From Gammaproteobacteria bacterium (GTDB lineage: Bacteria; Pseudomonadota; Gammaproteobacteria; Thiohalomonadales; Thiohalomonadaceae), in NCBI GenBank assembly GCA_026196575.1, contig JAPHSX010000006.1:45423-109422 (forward strand): a stretch of 64,000 nt of DNA, written 5' to 3'. Positions 1 to 9,816 of this stretch are shown in pieces (position 1 is the first letter of the stretch; each line of letters begins with the position of its first letter). The translations under genes were made by a program, and so were the position numbers. The notes beneath the pieces were generated by a model. It saw nothing but the letters and a program-made list of their open reading frames with translations, had not been told where the DNA came from and did not search any database.

Positions 1-2
1 TT

Positions 3-545
3 CTACTTGCTCAGGCGTTGCGTGAGCGACTGGATAATACGGTTTACCTCAGGACGATGTTCCAGGGTGGTGGCGTGTTTGATATGTTCGCGGGCGAGAT
101 CACCCTCCTCCTCCTGCAGCGCGATCTCGGCCAGCAGACAGTGCAACAAGCAGCGATCATTCTGTGTCTTTAACTCGCCGTTAATCGCCACCAGCAAGTG
201 TACCTTGGCGGCGGCGTAACGCTGCTCGGCGATCTCCTTCACCCCTTTCAACCAGTTGTAATAGGCGAGGCTCTGCGGGCTGAGCAGTTGCGGCCAGCGC
301 ACCTGTTGCAGGGCGTGATTGACCGTTGTCAGATCGCCGCGACGAAAGGCAGTGAAGCCATACCAGACGCTGCTGTTGCGTAGCGTGTCGATAAACAATA
401 GGGCGGAGAGGATAAAGAAGGGTATGGCCAACGGTGAGCGATGGAGCGTGAGATAGAAACAGCACAGCATGCTGATGGCACAGACGATAAAACGGATATC
501 TGGGTCATACTGGTGAACCCAGCGTTGCACCTTTTTTAGCACCAC
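3..545 (-). CDS. small membrane protein with TPR-like C-terminal part
   Basis: The 180-residue protein has two hydrophobic segments near the N-terminus (about residues 18-36 and 38-54). A soluble helical part follows (about 60-175) with TPR-like spacing of Ala, Leu and Tyr. The start is GTG, chosen because a G-rich Shine-Dalgarno (GGGGGGAG) lies 4 bases upstream. The stop (TAG) is at the window edge, so the gene is complete. It lies downstream of pnp but behind the pnp terminator, so it is probably transcribed separately. I recognise no named family and no catalytic motif; a membrane-anchored scaffold role would be a guess. Confidence 0.6.
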   Translation of the reverse strand: MVLKKVQRWVHQYDPDIRFIVCAISMLCCFYLTLHRSPLAIPFFILSALLFIDTLRNSSVWYGFTAFRRGDLTTVNHALQQVRWPQLLSPQSLAYYNWLKGVKEIAEQRYAAAKVHLLVAINGELKTQNDRCLLHCLLAEIALQEEEGDLAREHIKHATTLEHRPEVNRIIQSLTQRLSK

Positions 546-620
546 TACTCCCCCCTCAAAAGATCAACTCATCCGATGTTCCATGAATTTGCACATTGTT
601 ACAGGCAAAACATACAGTAA

Positions 621-643
621 AACAAAAGGGGCCGTAAGGCCCC
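621..643 (-). terminator. rho-independent terminator of the pnp operon
   Basis: On the minus strand a stem GGGGCC/GGCCCC with a 4-base loop is followed by TTTTGTTTT. It begins about 27 bases after the pnp stop codon and closes the rimP-to-pnp transcription unit. Confidence 0.85.
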
Positions 644-669
644 TCCCATAGACAGCACAACCCTGCAGC

Positions 670-2754
670 CTACTCCTCGGTCACGGCCTTCATGCTGAGG
701 CGGATGCGTCCCTGCTTGTCGATCTCCAGCACCTTGACCTTGACCATGTCGCCCTCGGAGAGTTTGTCGCTCACCTTCTCGACACGCTCGTCGGAGATCT
801 GCGAGATATGTACCAGACCATCCTTGCCGGGCAGTACGTTGACGAAGGCGCCAAAGTCCATCAGTTTGTTGACGCGTCCCTCGTAGATCATCCCCACCTC
901 GACATCGGTGGTCAGCTGCTCGATGCGACGCTGGGCCTCCTTGCCGGCGGCGCCGTCGACCGAGGAGACCTTGACGGTGCCATCATCGCTAATATCGATG
1001 CCTGCTCCGGTCTCTTCGGTGATGGCACGAATGGTGGCGCCACCCTTGCCGATGACGTCGCGGATCTTGTCTGGGTTGATCTTGAAGGTGATGTAGCGTG
1101 GCGCAAATTCGGACATCTCTTCGCGCGGCTTGGCGATCGCCTTGTTCATCTCGCCAAGGATGTGCAGTCGTCCCTCTTTGGCTTGCGCCAGGGCGGCCTG
1201 CATGATCTCGCGGGTGATGCCGTCAATTTTGATATCCATCTGCAGGGCGGTGATACCGTAATCGGTACCGGCCACCTTGAAGTCCATGTCGCCGAGGTGA
1301 TCCTCGTCGCCGAGGATGTCGGTGAGGACGGCAAACTTGTCGTGCTCTTTGATCAGGCCCATCGCCACGCCGGCCACCGGCGCCTTGACTGGTACGCCGG
1401 CATCCATCATCGCCAGACAGCTGCCGCAGACCGAAGCCATGGAGCTGGAGCCGTTGGACTCGGTGATTTCGGAGACCACACGAATGGTGTAGGGGAAATC
1501 TTCGCTGCTCGGCACCACGGCAGCAACGCCGCGCTTGGCCAGACGGCCGTGACCGATCTCGCGGCGCTTGGGGCTGCCGACGCGACCGGTCTCGCCGACG
1601 CTGTAGGGGGGGAAGTTATAGTGGAGCATGAAGCTCTCTTTACGCTCCCCGTCCAGGGCGTCAATGATCTGCGCATCACGGGCGGTACCCAGGGTGGTGA
1701 CGACCAGGGCCTGGGTTTCACCGCGGGTGAACAGGGCGGAACCGTGGGTGCGCGGCAACACACCGGTGCGGATGGTGATGGGACGTACGGTGCGGGTGTC
1801 GCGACCATCTATACGCGGCTCGCCGCTGATGATGCGGCCACGCACCGTGCTCTTCTCCAGAGCCTCGATGGCTTCGCGTACCTTGCCCTCGTCCATACCG
1901 CTGTCGCCGCTGCACATCTTCTCGACAATGGCGCCGCGGATCTCGTTCAGACGGTCGTAACGCACCATCTTTTCGGTGATCTGGTAGGCCTCGGTAAAGG
2001 CACCGGCGGCGGTAGCCGCAACGGCCTGCTCCGCGGAGTGGTCCTGTTGCGGCGGCTGCCATGCCCACGCCACGGTACCGGCGGCGGTGGCAAATTCGCG
2101 GATCGCATTAATCACGGTCTGCATCTGTTCATGGCCGAACATCACGGCACCCAGCATCTGCTCCTCGGTGAGGCAGTCGGCCTCGGACTCCACCATCAGC
2201 ACTGCATTGGCGGTGCCGGCAACGATCAGGTCGAGCTTGGAGTCGGCCAGTTGCGTCCTGCTGGGGCTGAGAATGTAGTTACCGTCGATAAAGCCGACAC
2301 GCGCCGCGCCAAGCGGGCCGTTGAACGGCACACCGGAGACGGCAAGCGCCGCCGAGGTACCGATCAGGGAAACGATGTCGGCGCTAATCTCGGGATCGAG
2401 AGAGACGACGGTGGCAATAACCTGGACTTCGTTGTAGAAACCGTCAGGAAAGAGCGGGCGGATGGGGCGGTCAATCAGGCGCGAGGTGAGGGTCTCGTGC
2501 TCACCGGGACGACCCTCGCGGCGGAAGAAGCCGCCGGGGATCTTGCCGGCGGCATAGGTCTTCTCCTGATAGTCGACGGTGAGAGGAAAGAAATCCCGAC
2601 CCGCGGTGGCCTTTTTGTCGGCGACCACGGTGACCAGCACCGTGGTGTCGCCCATGCTGGCCATTACCGCACCAGTGGCCTGACGGGCGATCTCGCCCGT
2701 CTCCAGTTTGACCGTATGCTCCCCATACTGGAACTCTTTCTTGACTGGCGTCAC
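670..2754 (-). CDS. pnp: polyribonucleotide nucleotidyltransferase (PNPase)
   Basis: This is a 3'-to-5' phosphorolytic exoribonuclease of the RNA degradosome. The 694 residues are close to the usual length (711 in E. coli). Order: RNase PH domain 1 (about 10-140), helical linker (about 240-320), catalytic RNase PH domain 2 (about 325-465), KH domain with the GxxG loop in [12 protein letters not shown] (about 555-615), and a C-terminal S1 domain (about 620-690). The start is GTG with AAGGAA six bases upstream. It follows rpsO by about 40 bases, the conserved order. PNPase is known to autoregulate its own mRNA in enterics; nothing here shows whether that applies. Confidence 0.97.
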   Translation of the reverse strand: MTPVKKEFQYGEHTVKLETGEIARQATGAVMASMGDTTVLVTVVADKKATAGRDFFPLTVDYQEKTYAAGKIPGGFFRREGRPGEHETLTSRLIDRPIRPLFPDGFYNEVQVIATVVSLDPEISADIVSLIGTSAALAVSGVPFNGPLGAARVGFIDGNYILSPSRTQLADSKLDLIVAGTANAVLMVESEADCLTEEQMLGAVMFGHEQMQTVINAIREFATAAGTVAWAWQPPQQDHSAEQAVAATAAGAFTEAYQITEKMVRYDRLNEIRGAIVEKMCSGDSGMDEGKVREAIEALEKSTVRGRIISGEPRIDGRDTRTVRPITIRTGVLPRTHGSALFTRGETQALVVTTLGTARDAQIIDALDGERKESFMLHYNFPPYSVGETGRVGSPKRREIGHGRLAKRGVAAVVPSSEDFPYTIRVVSEITESNGSSSMASVCGSCLAMMDAGVPVKAPVAGVAMGLIKEHDKFAVLTDILGDEDHLGDMDFKVAGTDYGITALQMDIKIDGITREIMQAALAQAKEGRLHILGEMNKAIAKPREEMSEFAPRYITFKINPDKIRDVIGKGGATIRAITEETGAGIDISDDGTVKVSSVDGAAGKEAQRRIEQLTTDVEVGMIYEGRVNKLMDFGAFVNVLPGKDGLVHISQISDERVEKVSDKLSEGDMVKVKVLEIDKQGRIRLSMKAVTEE

Positions 2755-2795
2755 AACTAATTCCTTTATTGGTTATTTACTGAAGTAGCCTGAGG

Positions 2796-3065
2796 TTACT
2801 TACGCAGGCCCAGGCTGGCGATGAGGGTGCGATAGCGCTCGACATCTTTCTTCTTCAGGTAGTCGAGCAGCTTGCGGCGCTGGCTAACCATGCGCAGCAG
2901 GCCACGACGTGAGTGGTGGTCGTGGATGTGCTCTTTAAAGTGGCCGGAAAGGGCCAGAATGTTGGCGGTTAACAGCGCGACCTGAACCTCAGGGGAACCG
3001 GTATCATTTTCGCCCTTGCCATATTCCTTGACGATATTGGCTTTTTGCTCGTTGCTAAGGGACAT
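2796..3065 (-). CDS. rpsO: 30S ribosomal protein S15
   Basis: The 89-residue protein has the usual S15 length and content, with conserved stretches such as [11 protein letters not shown] and [20 protein letters not shown]. It binds the 16S rRNA central domain early in 30S assembly. It sits between truB and pnp as in other gammaproteobacteria. A likely own promoter lies 45-75 bases upstream, so it may be transcribed both from the operon and on its own. Confidence 0.97.
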   Translation of the reverse strand: MSLSNEQKANIVKEYGKGENDTGSPEVQVALLTANILALSGHFKEHIHDHHSRRGLLRMVSQRRKLLDYLKKKDVERYRTLIASLGLRK

Positions 3066-3107
3066 CTGGGTACTACTCCTACACTGGTAGTCTGAATGTA
3101 AACGCGC

Positions 3108-3137
3108 ATTTTAACCGCGGTTCCCATCGGGGAACAA
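3108..3137 (-). promoter_or_regulatory. probable rpsO promoter
   Basis: On the minus strand TTGTTC, an 18-base spacer and TAAAAT are followed by a GC-rich stretch (GCGCG). The -10 matches five of six consensus bases, the -35 only the TTG. An AACCGCGGTT palindrome overlaps the end of the spacer and the start of the -10. A separate rpsO promoter is known in E. coli; the use of this one is inferred. Confidence 0.45.
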
Positions 3138-3161
3138 GGCAAATACGCTCGATAAAGACCC

Positions 3162-4091
3162 CTACTCGCCTGTGTTTAGCAGACGTTTGGGGCCGATGCG
3201 GCCGTCATCAAGTACAGCCCCAACACCGATGAATTCACCGGCACTGTTACACAGCCGCACCCACCCGCTGGTGGGGGCATGCGGCACCTGAACGGCCTGT
3301 CCCTGCAATACATAGAACAGGCTGTTCTCGGTCAATTTGATCTCGGGATAGTTACCCAGGGCATGATCCAGCGGCAGCAGGTGGCGATCGAGACTCTCCA
3401 CCCCCTCGCTCTCGGCCTGCTGGTGCAGCGCATCGAGGGTGATCATCCCCTCCTCCTGGAAGGGGCCAACCTTGGTGCGACGCAACCGGCTCAGATAGGC
3501 CCCGCAACCGAGCGCCTCGCCGATATCCTCCACCAGGGTGCGGATATAGGTACCCTTGGAACAGTGTACATAGAGCTCCAGCTCATCGGGGGTCATCCCC
3601 AGCAGCTCCAGCTTGTAGATGGTGACCTGGCGCGGCTTGCGCTCCACCTCAATCCCCTGGCGCGCCAGCTTGTAGAGCGGCTGGCCGTTGAGTTTGAGCG
3701 CGGAGTGCATCGGCGGGATCTGTTCAATCTCGCCCTGGAAACGCTCCAACACCTTGAGCACCAGCGCCTCGGTCAGCGGCGGCACCTCGCGGGTCTCGAT
3801 CACCTCGCCCTCGGCATCGGCGCTGCTGGTACGCACCCCAAGCTTGCAGGTGCCGACATAGACCTTGTCGGCATCCAGCAGATAGGCCGACATCTTGGTC
3901 GCCTCACCAAAACAGAGCGGCAGCATGCCGCTGGCCAGTGGGTCGAGATTACCGGTGTGGCCCGCCTTGGCCGCCTTGAACAGATGCTTGACCTCCTGCA
4001 GCGCGGCATTGGAGGAGATCCCCACCGGCTTGTCCAGCAGAAGGATACCGTTGACCTTGCGGCCCTTGGGAGTGTTACGACGACGTGCCAC
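3162..4091 (-). CDS. truB: tRNA pseudouridine(55) synthase
   Basis: It makes pseudouridine 55 in the T-loop of tRNAs. The 309-residue protein has the N-terminal KPVGISSN motif, the catalytic-Asp region GHTGNLDPLASG (about residues 42-53), and a C-terminal PUA-like part. The start is GTG, 5 bases after the rbfA stop, with GAGAG before that stop, so translation is probably coupled to rbfA. The position between rbfA and rpsO is the conserved one. Confidence 0.96.
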   Translation of the reverse strand: MARRRNTPKGRKVNGILLLDKPVGISSNAALQEVKHLFKAAKAGHTGNLDPLASGMLPLCFGEATKMSAYLLDADKVYVGTCKLGVRTSSADAEGEVIETREVPPLTEALVLKVLERFQGEIEQIPPMHSALKLNGQPLYKLARQGIEVERKPRQVTIYKLELLGMTPDELELYVHCSKGTYIRTLVEDIGEALGCGAYLSRLRRTKVGPFQEEGMITLDALHQQAESEGVESLDRHLLPLDHALGNYPEIKLTENSLFYVLQGQAVQVPHAPTSGWVRLCNSAGEFIGVGAVLDDGRIGPKRLLNTGE

Positions 4092-4096
4092 CGGTT

Positions 4097-4468
4097 TTAA
4101 CTCTCGCTGTTGTCTTTGTCTTGGGCCACTGCCTCGTTGATCAGGGCGCTCAGACGAGAGCCCTTCTCAATGGAGTGGTCATACTGGAAACGCAGTTCGG
4201 GCACGGTGCGCAGACGCATGCGGTGGCCCAGCTCACGCCGCAGGAAACCATAGGCGTGGTTGAGCGCCTCCAGGGTCTGTTTCTCGTCGTGACCCTCGCC
4301 AAGGACGGTGAAGAAGACCTTGGCCACCCCCATGTCACGACTCAGCTCCACCGCGGAGATAGTGACCATGCCGAGGCGCGGATCCTTCAACTCACGCTGC
4401 ACCAGCTCGGCCAGCTCGCGCTGGATCTGCTCGCCGACACGACGGCTACGGCTAAATTCTTTTGCCAT
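4097..4468 (-). CDS. rbfA: ribosome-binding factor A
   Basis: The 123-residue KH-fold protein assists late maturation of the 30S subunit and 16S 5' end processing. Family features include the N-terminal SRRVGEQIQRELAEL stretch, VTISAVELSRDMGVAKVF, and LRTVPELRFQYD near the C-terminus. It lies between infB and truB and starts about 30 bases after infB ends. Confidence 0.96.
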   Translation of the reverse strand: MAKEFSRSRRVGEQIQRELAELVQRELKDPRLGMVTISAVELSRDMGVAKVFFTVLGEGHDEKQTLEALNHAYGFLRRELGHRMRLRTVPELRFQYDHSIEKGSRLSALINEAVAQDKDNSES

Positions 4469-4499
4469 GCGCTATTGCACGATCCGCGTTAGGTACCCG

Positions 4500-7046
4500 C
4501 TACAGGGTACGCTTGACCTGGACACGCTCGTAGACCTCAATCTGGTCGCCGGGCCTGACATCGTTGTAATTCTTCACGCCGATACCGCACTCGGTACCGT
4601 TTTTGACCTCGTTCACGTCATCCTTGTAGCGGCGCAGTGACTCCAGCTCGCCCTCGTAGATCACGACATTGTCGCGCAGTACCCGGATCGGGTTGTTGCG
4701 CTTGACGGTGCCCTCGATCACCATACAGCCGGCAATGGCGCCAAACTTCGGCGAGCGGAAGACATCGCGCACCTCGGCCAGACCGACGATCTCCTCCTTG
4801 AACTCGGGGGCGAGCATACCGGTCATGGCACGCTTCACCTCGTCGATGAGCTCGTAGATCACGCTGTAGTAGTGCAGGTCGATCCCCTGCTCGTCGATGA
4901 CGCGCTTGGCACCGGCGTCGGCCCGCACATTAAAGCCGATAACGATGGCATTGGAGGCCACCGCCAGCTGGGCATCGGATTCGCTGATCCCGCCCACGCC
5001 GCTGGCAACCATCTTCACCTTCACCTCGGGGGTGGAGAGTGCCGTGAGGGCATCGGCGATCGCCTCCACCGATCCCTGCACGTCGGCCTTGAGCAGGATG
5101 TTGACGACGCTGACCGCCCCCTCCTCCATCTGATTGAACATGTCGTCCAGCTTGCTCTTCTGCTGCTTGGCGAACTTCACGTCACGGAACTTGCCCTGGC
5201 GGAACAGTGCCACCTCGCGCGCCTTGCGCTCATCGGCCACCACCACTGCCGATTCGCCGGCGGAGGGCACCCCGGAGAGACCGATGATCTCGACAGGAAT
5301 GGAGGGGCCAGCCGACTCAATCGGCTTGCCATTTTCATCGTGCATCGCACGTACCCGGCCGTACTCGTGGCCGGCAAGGACGATATCGCCCTTATGCAGG
5401 GTGCCACGCTGAATCAGGATCGAGGCCACCACCCCGCGCCCCTTGTCAAGACGCGATTCGATGACGATGCCGTTGGCGGGACCCTCGGTGCTGGCGGTCA
5501 GCTCAAGTACCTCGGCCTGCAGCAGGATGGCATCGAGCAGCACGTCGACCCCCAGGCCGGTCTTGGCCGAGACCGGCACGAACTGGGTGTCACCGCCCCA
5601 CTCCTCAGGGATGACATCGAGCTGCGCCAACTCGTTCTTGACGCGATCGGGATCGGCCTCCTCCTTGTCCATCTTGTTGACGGCAATGATCAGCGGCACC
5701 CCGGCGGCGCGTGCGTGCTGCACCGCCTCCTTGGTTTGCGGCATCACGCCGTCATCGGCAGCCACCACCAGTACCACAATATCGGTGAGGTTAGCGCCAC
5801 GGGCACGCATCGCGGTAAAGGCGGCGTGGCCGGGGGTGTCAAGGAAGGTGATCATCCCCTTCTCGGTTTCGACGTGATAGGCGCCAATATGCTGGGTGAT
5901 GCCACCGGCCTCGCCGGAGGCGACACGGCTGACGCGGATGTGGTCGAGCAGTGAGGTCTTGCCGTGATCGACGTGACCCATAATGGTGACGACCGGGGCA
6001 CGATGGTGCTCCTCGCCGGAGGTGGCGGCCTGACTGATGAGCTCCTCCTCCAGCGCGTTCTCCTTCATCAAGATCGGTTTGTGCCCCATCTCCTCGACGA
6101 CGATGCTGGCAGTCTCCTGATCCAGCACCTGATTGATGGTGACCATGGTCCCCATCTTCATCATCGATTTAATCACCTCGCCGGCCTTGACCGACATCTT
6201 CTGTGCCAGTTCGCCAACAGTAATGGTCTCGGGAATGGAGACCTCGTGGGTGACCGGGGCCACCGGTTTTTCAAAGCCGTGCAGTGTGGTGGAGGTGACA
6301 GGGGTGCGCGCCGCCTTGCCGCCCTTGCGCTTATGGCGTCCCGTTTTACCGGCGGCAATGTGTAGCTCCCCCTCACTCTCACCCGGCCCCTTGCGACGCT
6401 TCTTCTTGTCGCCCTTGCTGTACTTGGTATCGGGTTTGTTGGCATCGGCGCTCGGCGCCGATTTAGTCGATTTCGCCGGCTTGGCTACCGGAACCTCACT
6501 GACCACGGCGGCCTTCGCGCCCTCCTCGGCCGCGGCCAACTGACGACGCTGCGCCTCCACAGCCTGTTGCTTTGCCTCTTCCTCGGCGCGCAGACGCGCC
6601 TCATCTTCCTTCTGGCGACGCGCCTCATCCATGGCGCGTTGACTGGCCTCGACATCCAGATGCTTTTCCAGCCGTTCGGCCACCTCGCTGTTGACACGCT
6701 GATCTTCCTCAGCCACCACCACGCTGCGCTTGACGTAGGTACGCTTCTTGCGCACCTCAACGGTAACCGTCTTGCCGCCCTTGCTGCTGGCGCCGCCCCC
6801 GAGCTTCAGCTCGCTGGTGGTGCGACGCTTGAGGGTGATTTTACTTGGCCCGGTCTCCTCGACGGCCTCGGGCCTGTCACTACCGTGCTTGTGGCGCAGG
6901 TAATCGCGCAGCTTCACCTTGTCATCGTCGCCAATGAGTGACTCTGCCGCGGTAGCGGATACACCCGCATCTTTCAACTGCCCCACCAGGCGATCGACTG
7001 GAACCCCAATCGTCTCGGCAAACTGTTTGACGGTAACCTCTGACAT
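4500..7046 (-). CDS. infB: translation initiation factor IF-2
   Basis: This GTPase delivers fMet-tRNA to the 30S initiation complex. Of its 848 residues, an IF2_N domain occupies about 1-52 and a highly charged Lys/Glu/Ala-rich linker about 60-265. A second IF2_N-type domain follows (about 270-320). The G domain has the P-loop GHVDHGKTS at 357-365, DTPGHAAF at about 403 and NKMD further on, followed by the domain II-IV region. It is the central gene of the rimP-nusA-infB operon, which is headed here by the initiator tRNA gene, its own partner in initiation. Confidence 0.98.
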   Translation of the reverse strand: MSEVTVKQFAETIGVPVDRLVGQLKDAGVSATAAESLIGDDDKVKLRDYLRHKHGSDRPEAVEETGPSKITLKRRTTSELKLGGGASSKGGKTVTVEVRKKRTYVKRSVVVAEEDQRVNSEVAERLEKHLDVEASQRAMDEARRQKEDEARLRAEEEAKQQAVEAQRRQLAAAEEGAKAAVVSEVPVAKPAKSTKSAPSADANKPDTKYSKGDKKKRRKGPGESEGELHIAAGKTGRHKRKGGKAARTPVTSTTLHGFEKPVAPVTHEVSIPETITVGELAQKMSVKAGEVIKSMMKMGTMVTINQVLDQETASIVVEEMGHKPILMKENALEEELISQAATSGEEHHRAPVVTIMGHVDHGKTSLLDHIRVSRVASGEAGGITQHIGAYHVETEKGMITFLDTPGHAAFTAMRARGANLTDIVVLVVAADDGVMPQTKEAVQHARAAGVPLIIAVNKMDKEEADPDRVKNELAQLDVIPEEWGGDTQFVPVSAKTGLGVDVLLDAILLQAEVLELTASTEGPANGIVIESRLDKGRGVVASILIQRGTLHKGDIVLAGHEYGRVRAMHDENGKPIESAGPSIPVEIIGLSGVPSAGESAVVVADERKAREVALFRQGKFRDVKFAKQQKSKLDDMFNQMEEGAVSVVNILLKADVQGSVEAIADALTALSTPEVKVKMVASGVGGISESDAQLAVASNAIVIGFNVRADAGAKRVIDEQGIDLHYYSVIYELIDEVKRAMTGMLAPEFKEEIVGLAEVRDVFRSPKFGAIAGCMVIEGTVKRNNPIRVLRDNVVIYEGELESLRRYKDDVNEVKNGTECGIGVKNYNDVRPGDQIEVYERVQVKRTL

Positions 7047-7064
7047 CTACTCTGTTCTCCTGCC

Positions 7065-8567
7065 TTAACCTTCCTGCTCGTCTGCAAACCAGGGAGCCCG
7101 TGCAGTCATAATCAACTGACCGGCACGCTCTTCATCCATGCCATCAATTTCCATCAACTCATCTACTGCCAGCTCGGCGAGATCCTCCATGGTGGTGACA
7201 CCCCTGGCGGCAAGAGCCTCGGCCAGGGCAGGATCCATCCCCTCCAGCTCCAGCAGATCCTGCTCGGGCTCGGCACCGCCGTGCTCCTCGCTGCTGATCT
7301 CATAGGTTACCAGCACATCCTTGGCGCGCGCGCGCAACTCCTCGACGATCGTCTCGTCAAATTCTTCAATCTCCAGCATCTCGCTGACCGGCACATAGGC
7401 CACCTCTTCCAGGCTGGAGAAACCCTCCTGCACCAGGATCACGGCCACATCCTCATCCACGTTCAGCGTATCCTGGAACATCGCCACCAGGGTGCCGGCC
7501 TCGGCCTCGTTCTTCTCCTCGGCCTGGGCATCGGTCATCACGTTCAGCTCCCAGCCGGTCAGTTCGCTGGCCAGCCGCACGTTCTGGCCACCACGACCGA
7601 TCGCCTGTGAGAGCTGCTCCTCGGCCACCGCGATATCCATGCTGTGCGAATCCTCATCGACCACGATGGAGAGCACCTCGGCGGGGGCCATGGCATTAAT
7701 TACATACTGCGCCGGGTTGTCATTCCACAGCACGATGTCGACACGCTCGCCGCCCATTTCATTGGTCACCGCCTGCACGCGCGAGCCACGCATACCGACG
7801 CAGGCACCAATCGGGTCGATGCGTGAATCGTTGGAGCGCACCGCGATCTTGGCTCGCAACCCCGGATCACGCGCCGCCCCCATGATATCGATCAAGCCCT
7901 CCCCCACCTCGGGTACCTCCAGCTTGAACAGCTGAATAATAAACTCCGGTATGCTGCGGCTAACGAACAGCTGCGGACCACGCGGCTCAGAGCGCACATC
8001 AAAAAGATAACCACGCAGACGGTCGCCGGGGCGTACCGGCTCGCGGGGGATCAGGTGTTCACGGGCGATCAGCGCCTCAACGTTATTGCCCATGTCGAGG
8101 ATCACGCTGCCACGGTCCAGGCGCTTAACCACACCGTTAATCAGTTCGCCGACACGATGGCGGTAGGCATCGACCACCTGTGCACGCTCGGCCTCGCGCA
8201 CCTTCTGCACAATGACCTGTTTGGCGGTCTGGGCGGCGATGCGGCCAAAATCGACCGATTCGATCTGCTCCTCAATAAAGTCACCTGACTGAATCTCGGG
8301 ATCATCGAGGCGTGCCGCGCTCAGCGTGATCTCGCGCGCAGGGTTCTCCAGGATCTGCGTCTCCACATCGTCAATCACCTCCCAGCGGCGGAAGGTGTCG
8401 TAATCACCAGTGGTGCGATCGATGCAGACGCGAATATCCACATCACCACCGTGTTTTTTCTTTGATGCGGTCGCCAGTGCGGTCTCCATCGCCTCAAAGA
8501 TAATCTCAGGAGCAACGCCTTTTTCATTGGAAACGGCATCTACAACCAGCAGGATCTCTTTGCTCAT
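7065..8567 (-). CDS. nusA: transcription termination/antitermination protein NusA
   Basis: NusA binds RNA polymerase and modulates pausing, termination and antitermination. The 500 residues contain the N-terminal polymerase-binding domain (about 1-125), S1 (about 135-200), two KH domains (about 205-345; [14 protein letters not shown] and [12 protein letters not shown] are visible), and two acidic helix-hairpin-helix repeats at the C-terminus as in enteric NusA. It starts 78 bases after rimP. In E. coli NusA feeds back on its own operon; the hairpin upstream of rimP is a candidate site. Confidence 0.97.
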   Translation of the reverse strand: MSKEILLVVDAVSNEKGVAPEIIFEAMETALATASKKKHGGDVDIRVCIDRTTGDYDTFRRWEVIDDVETQILENPAREITLSAARLDDPEIQSGDFIEEQIESVDFGRIAAQTAKQVIVQKVREAERAQVVDAYRHRVGELINGVVKRLDRGSVILDMGNNVEALIAREHLIPREPVRPGDRLRGYLFDVRSEPRGPQLFVSRSIPEFIIQLFKLEVPEVGEGLIDIMGAARDPGLRAKIAVRSNDSRIDPIGACVGMRGSRVQAVTNEMGGERVDIVLWNDNPAQYVINAMAPAEVLSIVVDEDSHSMDIAVAEEQLSQAIGRGGQNVRLASELTGWELNVMTDAQAEEKNEAEAGTLVAMFQDTLNVDEDVAVILVQEGFSSLEEVAYVPVSEMLEIEEFDETIVEELRARAKDVLVTYEISSEEHGGAEPEQDLLELEGMDPALAEALAARGVTTMEDLAELAVDELMEIDGMDEERAGQLIMTARAPWFADEQEG

Positions 8568-8645
8568 AACACAGCCTCTATGTGTTCCCAGCCAAGCCCC
8601 GTCATCGGGACCACAAAACTTGTCGGCAACCGATACATCTGTTGC

Positions 8646-9101
8646 TTACCATTCATAAACCAAATGCGCCTTGTCGATATTGTCGAAGGCGAAACGCTGC
8701 GCTTCGCCATCCACCTCGACCGTCACCACCTCATCCTCGACACCAAGGATCCGCCCCTTGAACTTGCGGCGGCCGGCCAGCGGCGAATGCAGGCGAATCT
8801 CGGCCAGCTGACCGACAAAACGCGCATAGTGCGCCAGGGTGAAGAGCGGGCGCTCCAGACCCGGCGAGGAGACCTCCAGGGTATAGGCGCCGCGAATGGG
8901 ATCTTCCACATCCAGCACCGCACTCACCTGGTGGCTGACATCACCGCAGTCATCGGCGGTGATCCCCTCCTCGTGGTCGATATAGATGCGCAGCAGCGAG
9001 TGGTGTCCCTGCGGCAGGTACTCGACACCCACCAGCTCGTAGCCCAGCGCGGTTACCGCCGGTTCGATGATTGCCACTAACTTTTCACTGGCCTGCGCCA
9101 T
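8646..9101 (-). CDS. rimP: ribosome maturation factor RimP
   Basis: The 151-residue protein helps 30S assembly. It has the conserved ELVGVEYLPQG, the core VSSPGLERPLF-type motif (here EVSSPGLERPLF), and the C-terminal Sm-like part. A longer reading frame exists upstream, but the ATG used here follows GGGGAAAAG closely, and the upstream codons run through a terminator-like hairpin. It heads the protein-coding part of the operon below the initiator tRNA. Confidence 0.95.
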   Translation of the reverse strand: MAQASEKLVAIIEPAVTALGYELVGVEYLPQGHHSLLRIYIDHEEGITADDCGDVSHQVSAVLDVEDPIRGAYTLEVSSPGLERPLFTLAHYARFVGQLAEIRLHSPLAGRRKFKGRILGVEDEVVTVEVDGEAQRFAFDNIDKAHLVYEW

Positions 9102-9116
9102 CTTTTCCCCAGAAAC

Positions 9117-9136
9117 AAAAAAAGGGCCCGAGGCCC
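9117..9136 (-). terminator. terminator-like hairpin just upstream of rimP
   Basis: On the minus strand GGGCC, a 3-base TCG loop and GGCCC are followed by seven T residues. It ends only about 15 bases before the rimP start codon and lies after the stronger tRNA terminator, so transcripts entering rimP must read through it. This position suggests an attenuator for the nusA-infB operon. No regulator binding is visible from sequence. Confidence 0.6.
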
Positions 9137-9220
9137 ATTTCGATGTGTCCAAAACTGGAACCGGAGTATAGCCTCTTTTGTGCTACAACACCATGCTCCA
9201 CCCTGGCCTCATCGCCTAAT

Positions 9221-9246
9221 AAAAAGCCCCACAAGTGGGGCTTTTT
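9221..9246 (-). terminator. terminator downstream of tRNA-fMet
   Basis: A perfect stem (AAAAAGCCCCAC against GTGGGGCTTTTT) sits 8 bases after the encoded CCA end. It has T-runs on both strands, so it could stop transcription in either direction. Some read-through toward rimP is expected because rimP has no obvious separate promoter. Confidence 0.85.
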
Positions 9247-9253
9247 ATTGATT

Positions 9254-9330
<77 letters not shown>

Positions 9331-9345
9331 ATCGATAAGCTGCGC

Positions 9346-9374
9346 ATTGTACAGAGCGAGGCCGATCTTGGCAA
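9346..9374 (-). promoter_or_regulatory. strong promoter of the tRNA-fMet/rimP operon
   Basis: On the minus strand TTGCCA, a 17-base spacer and TACAAT, each box one base off consensus. The -10 is followed by GCGC, the GC-rich discriminator typical of stable-RNA promoters under stringent control. The predicted start lies a few bases before the mature tRNA 5' end. A CTTGGC/GCCAAG inverted repeat overlaps the -35. Confidence 0.75.
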
Positions 9375-9404
9375 GCCGCCAAGGCTATTATTTTTCCTCA
9401 TTTT

Positions 9405-9722
9405 TCAACGCCGTTGCCACAGCTGGCGCAGGTCGTGGCGATAGATAAAACCGGGCAGGGCAAACACCAGAAACAGACAAAGTCCAACGGCATAAAACTC
9501 CCACCCCTGGGGATAGATTTCGCCGTTAAGCTTCTGCTCCATCCCCAGCGCCACGGCGCCAACGATGAAGAACAGCAACAACCACTCCAGCCAACGCCAG
9601 GCGGCGCGCTTTACCCCCTGCTTCGGCTCCAGTACCAGCAGAACACGCTCACTCAGCCAGGGAAGATTGGCGGCGATAAAGGCAATGGCGATGATCAACC
9701 AACCCGATTGCACAGCAGTCAT
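9405..9722 (-). CDS. DUF2818 family membrane protein
   Basis: The 105-residue protein has about three hydrophobic helices (roughly 5-24, 44-62, 75-94) and a basic tail. It resembles the DUF2818 family, which I know as a common small gene right after nuoN in beta- and gammaproteobacteria. Here it is 94 bases downstream of nuoN on the same strand, so it is probably the last gene of the complex I operon. Its function is unknown; a complex I accessory or assembly role is inferred from context only. Confidence 0.7.
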   Translation of the reverse strand: MTAVQSGWLIIAIAFIAANLPWLSERVLLVLEPKQGVKRAAWRWLEWLLLFFIVGAVALGMEQKLNGEIYPQGWEFYAVGLCLFLVFALPGFIYRHDLRQLWQRR

Positions 9723-9816
9723 GCGGAAACTCCTCCCATCAGTGAACAGACCCGAACCGTCGGCCAGGCGTGGCGTAACAGCATAATGAGCCCAGGAACA
9801 GAGGTCACGCGCACCC

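Noticed and set aside
808..2760. 650-codon plus-strand frame opposite pnp
   Set aside because: It mirrors pnp codons (Gly/His/Leu/Asp-rich, low complexity) and has no Shine-Dalgarno or recognisable domain; pnp is certain.
3113..3122. AACCGCGGTT palindrome above rpsO as a terminator
   Set aside because: A 10-base palindrome without a loop cannot form a stable hairpin and no T-run follows; it overlaps the likely promoter.
9367..9383. CTTGGC/GCCAAG hairpin as terminator of nuo/DUF2818
   Set aside because: No T-run follows on the minus strand, and it overlaps the -35 of the tRNA-fMet promoter; more likely a promoter feature or chance.
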